A stretch of DNA of 64,000 nucleotides from positions 30,279-94,278 of the forward strand of contig JABVXV010000251.1 of the NCBI GenBank assembly GCA_013365325.1, read 5' to 3'. Under the pieces are notes generated by a model, which searched no databases, was not told the origin of the DNA, and worked only from the letters and a program-made list of their open reading frames with translations. Below are positions 26,367-36,964 of the stretch, piece by piece; positions within the stretch are counted from its first letter, which is position 1, and the number at the start of each line of letters is the position of its first letter. Position numbers and translations under genes: made by a program. The DNA comes from Dipetalonema caudispina (lineage: Eukaryota > Nematoda > Chromadorea > Rhabditida > Onchocercidae).

Positions 26367-28843
26367 TTAATGGATAGACAAGTGAGCAAACTGATAAAAA
26401 AGCTACCACACTTGGCATTTATACTAATCTTAGTACTATTTGGGAATAATATGCAAAAGATATACCTGAAAAAAGTTGACGAAATCAGACTTGCAGATAT
26501 AACCATTGCCATCCTTGTCCAGTGCCTGTAATTGATTACAAAGCTATCGTATTTCTCTCGAAAGTCATCCATTTATCACTAATATGAAAACTTAGAAGTT
26601 TTTATTTCATTACTGTTTAATCTCTTCCAATTAATTATTCAATTATCTTTTAGGGTGATGACAAGTTCAAGAGCAACAATACCTTGAATGTTCCATGAGA
26701 CCGATGGATGGCAACATTTTGCAAAGCTGTATCGATCGTGTGAAAACCGCATTCAGATGTTTTGTTAATCTTTGATTTTTCAAGCACTGCTAATCGGAAA
26801 ACCGATTTTACAAAAGCTACCAGATCCTGAAAGATATGAATCAGTTTCGGTCAAATGAATGTCGGAAGTCCTATTAGAGTGAGTACAATTACATCCCAAT
26901 GGCTTAATGCATTCAATTTAAAACAGTAAAGTTTTAAAAAAATTTAAATAGTAAAAGAAAACTTGGAAGCACAAAGATAAAAGCTATAACAAGGTTAATT
27001 GAATGATCAAAGTTAATTTTGGACCTCAAACATTAGCCTTAACAAAAGTGCAACTCTTGATCAGATATTCTAAAAATGTTTGTAAAGCTCATACAGCCTC
27101 TGTGATAGCTTCAACATCGGAACCCTTGATCATCCGTATTGTCCAGATTGCATTTGCTTCCGGTGTTGGCAAACAGAGCAATGCCATTGATTCCATCAAG
27201 TCCTAAAAAGGAATATTTTAATACAGACAAGATCTCATTCTTGATTTTTCTCTAATTTTATTAGAAAACAGAAGCGTATTAAACCTTGCGTCAATTGCTT
27301 CTACAATACTCTTTTACATGACATGAATTATTCAGAAATGCTTGGAATAGATCGGTGCTAAAATAATTGCGTTTTTGAACCGTGAATTTCAAGCCATTAT
27401 AATTTTTATTTCAAGCCACAAGTCATTATGAATGATCGCAAGTACGTTTTTATTAATTAAAGGAAGTGCTAACAAGAAATAAGTTTGTTCATTTGCGGTA
27501 GCAAAGAAACCCAAACATTACGATACGATGAACTCTTTTTTACAGTTAACCGAATAAGGAAAGGTCAGATGAATTTTCATAAGAAGCAATAAAAAGCGAC
27601 TTTTTATTGCTTCTTCTGAGACGATGATTTTTTCGATTATCGGTTTATCGGAGGATGTTAATATGGCTGACGTTGAGTTCTTGGCAACTTATGGTGTAGT
27701 TGCGGATCAAAGTTGACGATTATTGTTAGTTGGTCATCTCATTTCCGATGATCGGTCACTGCATTTTTAATCTTGAAAACCTTTGTATCTACAAGGATTC
27801 TTGGACCATTTTTGCACCTTCTTTTAGCAAGCCCGAGATTAAATGTTTCGCCAGTGTTTTAGTGGCCTTCACACTTCAAGCTCAAAAAAAGAAAGAGTCG
27901 AAGTTGCTTTATGTCTAAATTATTTCCTTAATGTAAAATATGTATGGAATATTAGCAAGTAATAAGCCATCAGAAATAAAACATAAAGTTAAAAATGGTA
28001 ATTAAAATGCTGTAAAATTGGGGCACATTTATTTGCAAATGCATCCCAAAGTAAAGATGCAAAGTTCAACGGTGCAAAAAGCACAACTGCTTTTGCACCA
28101 ATCTAATAAATTGCTAATTCCATACGTACTTACTATCTTTCGATTTTGATAGTCGAGCGATTTAAAATCAGTTAGTCCATTTCTCTTATTTTTGACTTTG
28201 ACATCATTGGGAAGATGACACTTTTGTTACGCTGCATTCTTTCTGCTAATGAGATACTAGCTTGGATGGAAAATTCTCCAGTTTTAATTTTGCTAGCACA
28301 AAGTTCAAAACAGGATAAATTTTAGCACCTGAAAGGTCATTTCCTCTTTACCATTAGCGAACGCTGTGAACAGTCTCAGGATGTACTCTTCATCGAGACA
28401 CGATGGGAAATAGGAACCAAACATTTTCTTAAATTTAGCTACGCGCATTCTGCCTGTCGGACATTCCTGCATCTATTTCATGGTTATTGACAAGATGTAA
28501 TCATTGACACTGATAAGATATAAGAATATTGAAAATATAAGTGCCTACCTCAAGCGTCAAACTGTTTCATCACAACACGTAATCATGGCAGGTTACGCCA
28601 CTACAGTAACCTTCTTCACCTTCCTGATATTCTGCTATACTATTTGCTTCTCCTATTCACCTAAAGTTTTTGTAAGTAAGTGCCTAATGAAAGAATAAAA
28701 CGAACATTCTTGAACTTAGAATACATATATTTGATATATTTGCAACTGAATGCATTCTTCGTAAATTTGCGTAATTCGTCGATTGTTGGTGGCTGAATGT
28801 TTGCCTCCCACTTCATTATTTCAGCCGATTCATCGGATTCCAT
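26367..28843 (-). CDS. Neuronal-calcium-sensor-like EF-hand protein with degenerate EF-hands
   Basis: Exons, all phase 0 after the first: 28843-28747, [one exon unresolved], 28466-28329, 27202-27095, 26826-26683, 26525-26466 and probably 26390-26367. The order fits the recoverin/NCS layout: MESDESAEIMKWEANIQPP, then ECPTGRMRVAKFKKMFGSYFP, which matches the NCS ECPSGxLxxxEFxKxYxxFFP motif after the non-binding EF1, then three further EF-hand regions. EF2 (AFANGKEEMTF) and EF3 (IKGSDVEAITEADLV) lack the acidic loop ligands. EF4 is canonical: DKDGNGYICKSDF. The total, about 200 residues, matches the family's usual 190. NCS proteins are myristoylated calcium switches; here the N-terminus is MESDES with no Gly2, so lipid anchoring is not expected. 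A 38-nt exon at about 28634-28597 has the phase needed to fill the gap, but its sequence (EYQEGEEGYCSG) does not resemble the family. One intron carries a mariner-type element. Confidence 0.7.
27347..28106 (-). mobile_element. Mariner-type non-autonomous element, copy 1
   Basis: About 760 bp. The right end, read on the minus strand, is TTAGATTGGTGCAAAAGC preceded by TA; the left end is a diverged inverted version (TAGATCGGTGCTAAAATAAT). The TTGGTGCAAAAGTAATTGCG-type terminus and TA target are typical of mariner elements. There is no intact transposase frame. An internal near-perfect palindrome (AGAAGCAATAAAAAG, inverted) lies at 27583-27615. The element aligns throughout with the inverted copy at 60306-60983, with about 22 bp extra near its left end. 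It lies in the intron between the 28329 and 27202 exons of the NCS-like gene. Confidence 0.8.
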
Positions 28844-28845
28844 TG

Positions 28846-28855
28846 CTACAAACAA
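28846..28855 (-). promoter_or_regulatory. Candidate spliced-leader acceptor of the NCS-like gene
   Basis: On the minus strand TTGTTTGTAG ends two nucleotides before ATGGAATCC. No upstream exon was seen, so this is best read as a trans-splice site, which also supports the chosen start. Confidence 0.5.
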
Positions 28856-31800
28856 GTAGAAAGGCATATTTATTGTTTAATAAATAAATCTTCATGATCT
28901 GAGTGAGTTGACAAAATTTGAGCGAAATTAAAATTAATTCTTGATCTCATACTATCTTACTATTTCATAAAATGCACGCAGAAATTTCCCTTCTATATAA
29001 TATAAACATTTTGTTCATTAAGTAAAACTGAAAAGCATTTCCGCTTACTGGCTGAAGCATTGCACGGAATTTGAGGCAAAATGTATACAAACAATTGACA
29101 AAGTTTGTTACATAATCGCTTGGAAATTTCAAATTTTAGAAGAAATTTTGTTTCGTGCTAGGAAAGGAAACTTCCGATATTGTAAGCGTAGGGAAATGTA
29201 CATAATATCATATTTCATAAATTATCTAATTTGAATGAAAAATCAATGATGTTCTCAATGTTTCAAACATATCTATTCAGCTAAATATTATGAGAAATTT
29301 TATTGATTAATATAGTAATCAAACATGAAATATGCATTTGTGATTTGTTTATTAGATGAATATTTAGGGCAACTTAGAAATGGGTGAAAAAAATTTCAAT
29401 TTCCCATTTTCAAACCCAAAACAAAATTGCTGATTTTTTAAGCAGTGTTTGAAATCTCCTGATATGGTGATATGGTAATTTAAATATGTCGTTCACATAG
29501 TGATATTTTTTGCTTTATAATTTCAAATGTAATCTGAATCAGCCATCAAATGAAAGCTTTCATGCACTAGCAGAAAAAGTAGAAGTGGAAAGAAACGGTG
29601 GGAAGGAAAAGTAAACAGCTAAAGTATAAAATGAAAGCAGAGTTTTCGGTGAATTTAGCTTTGTGCTTCCATTGTTTCGGAAGAACAATAGAGCCTGTGA
29701 AAGAATTTTACTAGCAAAAATTTCCAAATGTGCGAACTTAAAATTTAGAGGAATAAATTTGAAATTTAAGATGAAATGGTTCTGTAGTATGCCACTAGAT
29801 TCGTGAACAATTGTTGAAAACTAGAAAAATCTAACGACAATCCAACAATCTCAACCAATAAATCCATTTTCATTTAATTTAATAAACGATTAGGCTGTCA
29901 GGTAGTGTTCACATCATCGTTGGTTACCGTATAACCTGGCTTTGAAACCGAAATAAAATTTAAATTCGTTCAAAACAAATCTAATTTCTTTCCTTCACTT
30001 TATTTAACTCATTTGCCTACCAATATTAAACACTTTAGATCTCTTAAACTATCTTCTTGTCAAGCATGAAACAATGAAAAATTGAGGGTCGAAAAGAAAA
30101 ATTGAAATTAAGTGGTAATTTATAGAGATTAAATTGACAGTTTACTGCCATAAAAATCATTGTGAAATGAAAAACTTCATTTTTTTCACAATAAATGTTA
30201 GCAAAATAAACGGTTTTTTTAAAAGATATGTTCTGAGAACAGGGCGATAAGTAAGTAACAATTGGACATATTACTGTGAAAGAGTTCAAATTTAGAGGAT
30301 AAAAAAGGCAACAAGCAAAAGAAAGGATTCTTTAACTTCGCAGAAGTCAACATTCCTCAAAAATGTCTTCCTTATAATAATAATGAAAGCGATGGCAATT
30401 CGTTGTGAGAAACAAATGAATAAGTTAAAACATGAAGTGGAAATGAGAATTATTGTTCAAATAATCCTTCCTAACATTTCAAGAAAGATAAAATAAGTGG
30501 AAAAAACAAAAAGAGGAAATGAAGGAAGGAGAAAAATAAATGTGATATGGATGAGATTAATTCAAATCAGTAAATATGAGAATGGAGGATATGTGGCAAA
30601 AATCAAAGTTTAATGAATTTCGAAATGCTAACAGTGTTCAAATTTTCAAACGCAAAATTCCTCCTGATGGAGATATAACTTTATGTTGGGTAAAAGTTTA
30701 AGTTAGCACTCTCATTTGAGCAATCTAAAGTGCCAAACATTTTAATTATTTACTTGAATACATTCTACTGCCACAAATTGGAAAGAAGCAGTCTTTAGTA
30801 TGATAGTTAAAAAATATATGTCATTCAGCCAATGGCACTTTGATTATTCTTTTTGATTATTCTTCCGGTTTTAAAATTCTTATCATTTATTTGAATCTCT
30901 GAAGCGCATAGGGTTAAATCTGAATGATTTATTTATTTTTTGGTTGCTTTCAAAACAAATATACTTATTTATGTAATCTTGATGAGCACAAAATTTTCCA
31001 CTCCATGATTCGCAGATAAATTTCCTGATTTGCATTCTATTTTTCGATTTGTAAGATGTGATCAATCTCAATTTTTAGAAAAACTTGCAATTCTTTATAA
31101 TTTATGATATGAATAGATTGAATTACTAATATGTGAGAAAGTAACGGGGCTGTTAAGAAGGAAATCAGTAAGTGAGAGAATTATTTGTATGAAATTTGAG
31201 AATGAGTGAGGTTGTCTCAGCTGTATTAGTTTGAAATAATTCAGTTTAATCAATTATGGTTTTGACGCTGTGTTAATAAAAAAATAAGTGTTGAGCTGCA
31301 AATATTAATTCCACGATGTTGCCACAGTAAATTGATAGGAAATTCAAAAGCAAAAATTGAGAGCGAAAAAAGACAGACTGGTGACAAAGAAATGACAAAT
31401 TTCAAGTTTCAGGTACATCTACTTGAATTAATAAATTGAAATATGCATTAACTTGAAGATTTTACTTCTTATTTCGTTTCTTATCCAATGTAAGATGATA
31501 GATCTGTTTTGAAAATTAATCAAGAGCACAGCTTGTCATAATAAAACTGAAATTCTACCGTAAAAAACAAGGAATTCTAGAAACTTGCTAAGAATATTTT
31601 CACGAAGATGTTTATATTCATAGAGTCGCTTCTAAGAAGAAAAATTGTAGAAGCAACATTTAGAATTATAGTTAATGGGCATGATTGATATTTCGGGAGT
31701 AATTGTATAAATTAAAAGCCAATGAGAAGTTTTCTGCGCCTAATCCTGAAAAATACAAACTTATATGTTAATGTTGACATCTTTTTCTCTTAAAAGATGT

Positions 31801-32117
31801 CAACATTAATGGGTATTTTGATTTATTGTAAAACATATTTCTGCAAATTTTTTTTTATGCTTAACTTTGCTATGCTTAACTAAAACGAATGAAGGGCTCT
31901 ATGAAGTGAAACCAAACAGGACGAAATGTACAGATTAAGGAAGTGATGAATTACTACTTTATAACCATAAACCATATCCATAATCATCGACAATAATACC
32001 AAAAATTGTAGGGAATACGGTTATCTTTGGTTGAAATGAAACAGATAGCAATAATTGTCTAAATTTCACTTCTAATACATTTTACAAATTTGATCATTTC
32101 TGATTACTTTATTATGG
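28856..32117. other. Intergenic region
   Basis: No supported gene. It contains one perfect hairpin at 31768-31809, and short AT-rich open frames at 30044-30289 and 30883-31071 on the minus strand that look random. Confidence 0.5.
31768..31809. repeat. Perfect 18-bp hairpin
   Basis: TTAATGTTGACATCTTTT is followed by a six-base loop (TCTCTT) and the exact reverse complement. The flanks do not extend the pairing. It is short for a microRNA precursor, and no neighbouring gene ends here. Confidence 0.85.
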
Positions 32118-32694
32118 CAGGAGGAGGAGATCGGTGTGAATTATAATGAAATTATAACTGCTCTTAAGGTCAGCTATCAAGATTTTGTGAAAAATATTAA
32201 GCACTATTACAGCAGTGTATGAAATAACGGATACATTGGATAGTATTGACCAAGTGTAGTACGCTAATCTGATGCAAGCAAAACTCCTTTAACTTACCAA
32301 CTCTTTTTATTAAATTCTGTACATTGGGAAGCCAAATGACATCTTCAACTTCTCGAATGTAAAGCAGAAGGATGTTTGCAAATATCGAGACTAATGTTGA
32401 TCAATATTAATGGGGATTATAAACTGATGATAAATAATGATATTCTGCTTAATCAGTATTTAAATCAACGGGAAAGGAATCAAAAAGTAATGATGTCAGT
32501 TTGAAATAGCAAAAGGCAAAATATCGATCGATTAAATGTTATCGATGAAATGAAAAAAGTTATGAGTGGTCGTAATTCAGGAAAAACTCTTGAAAGTGCA
32601 GGAGATATGATTTATGAGAAGGAAGAGAGAAGGAGGCATTTTCTTCACTCTTTTCCCTTCCACAGAAAACGCAAAGTGAGAGGAATCCAGTAGA
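32118..32694 (+). CDS. Possible small gene or exon cluster, tentative
   Basis: Two nearby plus-strand segments read as protein. After TTTATTATGGCAG, 32118-32222 encodes EEEIGVNYNEIITALKVSYQ and continues to a TGA, with an AAG/GTCAGC donor inside it. Second, 32509-32694 is open and reads RLNVIDEMKKVMSGRNSGKT, then SAGDMIYEKEERRRHF, ending RKRKVRGIQ at TAG; its first ATG is at 32551. A short piece between them (YLNQRERNQK, after TTAATCAG near 32451) could be another exon, but phases do not close. The composition is less hydrophobic than the chance frames nearby. No family is recognised, and a non-coding transcript is possible. Confidence 0.28.
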
Positions 32695-34568
32695 TCGATG
32701 AAGTTTGGTTCAGTAGACTATTTCCAATGTTAGCATTAGAAATTTGTGTGATACCTTTCGTTGAATAATTAGAGAATACGAGGAATCAATGAAAAAAATG
32801 GAAAAGTGATTTTGGGAAAAAGATTGTACTGATGAAGGAATTTGAGAGAGGAATATCGACTCACGTGGGCATCTAATAAACTAGAAACAGGTTAAATGAA
32901 AAGAATAAAATTGCCAAGAGATCAATTAGGTAGATGAAATCAAGGGGGCAAATTTTCGCTTGGTTTTGATTTTTATAAATTAATTCTTGTAAATTGTAAA
33001 TATATATTAAGGCTGTAAAAGCATCTAAATGGATTTTTATCCGCAATAATTAAGTAGGATTTTCAAATGATTATTCAAACTCGAAAGTAGCAATTAGACT
33101 TGATAAATGAGAATTGATGTTGTAGGACAATGGGAGACATTAAATTTGATTTCGAAATGGTATTTACCACGAGAAAATATTTTTTTCTAGCTCCCAGCCA
33201 AGAAGAAGAGGCTTCTACCTCAATATTTACAGCATGAAAAAAGAATACTATTGGGTGCCTCCACAAAAGAAAACTTTTGGTCTTAAATGAAGTCCATATA
33301 ACCGGAAAGTGTGTTTCCGAATACTACAAATCTAACGATTAATCCTGCATTTTTGAAGCTGTGATTGATTGAAAAAGAATGGCTCGAATCAAAAAATTAT
33401 TTGAATATAAGTGATGAAAGAAATTTAAGCCTTATTTTTGTTATTTAACGATAAATCCCAGGAGAATCCACAGATCTCGGATACTAGAAAACTTACAAAT
33501 AGGAAAACTAATGACTAGATGATTTATTTAAGCATTTGAGGCCGTTCATATAACAGTAATCTTTTGTGATAAATGAAGCTGAGGTATGAACTAACTCTCC
33601 TGAATCTCAATAACGACCACTATTTAACTTATTTGTTTCTCTAGCTGTTTTTCGAATAACTTTTCCAGCTTAAGTTATCAGGCTAGTTCTCAACATTTTG
33701 TGAAAAATCAATTTCGTGGCGAGATATTAAAAAAGTGAAGGAAGAACGAAGTGATTGATGCGTTGAACAGGTCGGAAATGAAAAGAAAAATTTTCCCATC
33801 GATTGGAGTGGTGCAATTTTTCTTTAATCAGATGACATATACAAATATTTTCATTTCAAAAAAAAAAAAAAAGTGTGCATATCGATATTTGGCATATTCA
33901 CCTTCCTCGTCATATGTTTTCTTTACGCTTTTATCAATTTGTTAAAATATTTTCAATGCTTCAAGGTTGCATCAATGTTGAATTATTTGAAATAAATCCT
34001 TCACTTCTTTTTTTGCTGTATAAGTTATTTTTGATCCTATAGATTATCAATGCAAAGAGGAAAGTGTAAGTTATAGGTAAATGTGATTAATTAAATAGGA
34101 AAATTTCATGCGCCTAAATTTTAACAGAAGAAGTTATTTTTAACATTCCGCAAAGGAGAAAATGATATCAAGTAGTATATGATTGAAATGAAGCAAAGAA
34201 AATGCAACAAGAATACCATTTTCAAAAAAACTTCGGAACTAGTTTACGGGATAATCTTTTTTAAATAGTCCATCAAATTTTCGTAATTTCTTCAAATATC
34301 CTTGGAAAATGCTTTTTAGAAGATTCGAAAAATGTGACTTATACAATGCAGTAATAGGAATTTTCTGCACTTGAAAAAGAATGTCTTGGATAATTTTAGT
34401 TCCCAATTTACGAAAGGCTTTAATGGGATGCAATTATCAATTAGTGATAGTTGTTCCGATAGCAACTGAAAACTTTAATTGATCCTTGACATTTAATTTT
34501 ACAAGCAGGAATGACTGTTATTGATCTCTAAAACAGAAATAGTTTCACCTTCCTTCATTGCTTTGTTT

Positions 34569-34790
34569 TTATTTTAAGAATAAAATTTCATCTAAATCTT
34601 CATCAGTGGATAAGATGAAAAGCAAAAGATCTAATAAACAGTTCACATCATCAACGACCCCGATAGTGCTATTCAAATTATAAAAACAAAAAGTCAAACT
34701 TTGATTATAGCACATCCTGCGCTGTGTTTCGCGAACATAGCGCATCAGTCGGTGCAGCAATGAAGCGATTATTTGATTTGTACCACTCAT
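34569..34790 (-). CDS. Possible small protein, 73 residues
   Basis: An ATG-initiated open frame reads MSGTNQIIASLLHRLMRYVR and ends STDEDLDEILFLK. It has a basic amphipathic first third, a hydrophobic middle and an acidic end, unlike the Phe/Tyr-rich chance frames around it. GC at third positions is raised in the first third. An AG acceptor (CACATTTCAG) lies about 45 nt upstream on the same strand. No relatives are recognised. Confidence 0.3.
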   Translation of the reverse strand: MSGTNQIIASLLHRLMRYVRETQRRMCYNQSLTFCFYNLNSTIGVVDDVNCLLDLLLFILSTDEDLDEILFLK

Positions 34791-35393
34791 TTTGATGTAC
34801 TAATTACTGACCATTTAAAGCTTTCCGCAATAACTGAAATGTGCTTGTGATGTATGAAATAATTGCGCTGCTTGCGTTATGCGTGAATGAATCGTTAAAT
34901 AAAGCGATTCATTTATTAGATAAGAGCTTATTTACTACATCGATCATTGGTATTATCAAAGAGAAACAACAGTTAATAATATCATACTTTAAATTGTAAT
35001 ATCATTGATAATAATTCGTTCGTTTCTTTTTTCCTTATTGTTTCTAATAACAATGAAAGTAGCAACATCGAATACTCATAAATGAAAGTTCTACAACGAC
35101 TGGAGTGAAGAAATTTTGCACCTTTCCCTTACTATTGTTGTTCAAAATTTATTACTAGTGTTTACAAAAAATTTGCTTATTTATATCAACATGAAAGCCA
35201 TCTGGCAGATTATTTCTTTTAATATTAAAATATGCAATGATCGATTGATTTATTTCTATAGGACATAAAATGAAATCTTTTTTTAGAAAAAATTTTTCTG
35301 TTTGGTATCTGCAAAATCAAAAAGCAATATGCCTGAATTATGCATCCCCTAACTTTTGGCAACCTCCTCTTGATGACATTTTACCATTCTCTC

Positions 35394-35430
35394 TTCTAAA
35401 GTGGGAAAAATGAACTTTCCCACTTTAGAA
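35394..35430. repeat. Perfect 15-bp hairpin
   Basis: TTCTAAAGTGGGAAA, a seven-base loop (AATGAAC), then the exact reverse complement. It lies in sparse DNA 180 bp upstream of the small open frame at 35608. Confidence 0.85.
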
Positions 35431-35607
35431 CCATTTCAAATCATCTCTTATTGGCTATTTTTTGGTAGTTTTTATTAACCAAAACTTATTTCGAATTATA
35501 TTGTGATATTATGCCTATTGCCTATTGAAAATGAAAAAAAAAGTTTTGCAAGGTTCAAGTCTCAAAAGTAGCTGAGGACGACAACAAAAGCAAGTCAACG
35601 AGTTGAA

Positions 35608-36964
35608 ATGTCAGAGTTCATCGAAAATATTGCTGTCCGTTTCAAAAATATGATAAAAGAAGGATCAAACGAAAAAGGTGAAATGGTCTCTGGAAGAGAT
35701 GAATCCTTACAACTGGACAACACCTCAAAAAAGTATTACTTTCAAAAGTCACCTTACGTATCTTTTTGCCGAGAGAAGAATACCAAGTAGATGTAAATAA
35801 TTACTGTCAAGCAAACTGCAAAGGGATTAAAGTAAGAAAGTTGACCATTGGAGACGGTATATCGATCATTTATAGATAACTCAAAGAGGGATTGGAGAGA
35901 CTGTAATATTTTGACAATGTTGTTAGCTAACTTCCTGAATAGTTTTCCAAGAGTTTCATTAGTAATTGTATGATTTTTGGTTTATGTTCCTATTATAATA
36001 AAAAAAAAAGAACGCTACATTAAAGTGGTCGTACATTGACAGAATTCTCATAATTTTTAATGAGTTTGAAAATAATCGGTTATTGTATAAGAATAAAAAT
36101 TAAAAGACTTTAATCCCAGTTAAGATTGCTTAATTCTTTGAGAAGATTTTTCTTCCACTTATAAAATTTTAAGCGCTTTGATTGAAATAAATTTAAAATT
36201 CGGAAGTGCAAACACTTCATAATTGCTTAGCATATTCTTTTTTTGATAGTGAAGAAGAAAAAAGATAGCAATCCCAATGTGATCGATTGAAGATTCATTT
36301 TTGTTTTTATTGCAGCAAATAAAATCGTTCGGGAAAAATGCCGCTGAAAGTGGTAAACATAAATCAAAAGTAGTGGGAAGAATAAATCGGACGGTATGTT
36401 TTTTGAATGAATCAGAGGAAAATTTGTTAGACTTTTCAAAATTTAAGAAGCCACAAATAAAAAAATTTTAAATTTCAAGATGCGAAATTTTCTTCAACAG
36501 AATATCTCTTTCGCTTCCTTCAACGTTTGCAAGAATTTCAAAAGGAAAGTTTTCAATCCGAACAACGGACATATATTTTCAGACGAAACTTATAACCTCC
36601 TGCAAAATAGGACATACTAATCACTTAAAGCTAATTCATTTATTCAGAGATTATGAACGGTTTCATTTCTGACCAGCTATTTAAAAATGCCATGTACTCC
36701 ATTCTTAGGCTATTTATCATTGTATATATTAATTAATTCCTTGCTTTACTTTTAAGACAAATAAGCGGAAAAGGTCAGTCAATACCACTGCTGTCAAATT
36801 TATTGATTCGTTTCTTCCTATTTCTTATTTGAATTTCACAGATAACCATTCCAATGGAAAGCAAGGAACCATCTCATGTATTTGGTCATCTTCCACTCAT
36901 ACAAAACTGTCCTAAAAACGATGAAAGTAACAATAATAGAATAATTCTACGCAACAATAGATGA
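35608..36964 (+). CDS. Possible small gene, one or two exons
   Basis: An ATG open frame at 35608-35790 encodes 60 residues beginning MSEFIENIAVRFKNMIKEGS and ending SFCREKNTK; it is hydrophilic and helix-prone. Alternatively the TAC/GTATCT donor at about 35759 joins, in phase 0, to an exon after TTGAATTTCACAG (36841) that reads ITIPMESKEPSHVFGHLPLI and stops at TGA 36962. Neither form resembles a known family, so it is listed as tentative. Confidence 0.28.

Noticed and set aside
27730..27918. 62-codon frame inside mariner-type copy 1
   Set aside because: It does not resemble transposase and is not preserved in the second copy.
28504..28698. Plus-strand frame with a membrane-like segment
   Set aside because: It lies antisense within an intron of the NCS-like gene and has no splice support.
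31768..31809. MicroRNA precursor
   Set aside because: The stem is only 18 bp with no extended pairing in the flanks, too short for a normal precursor.
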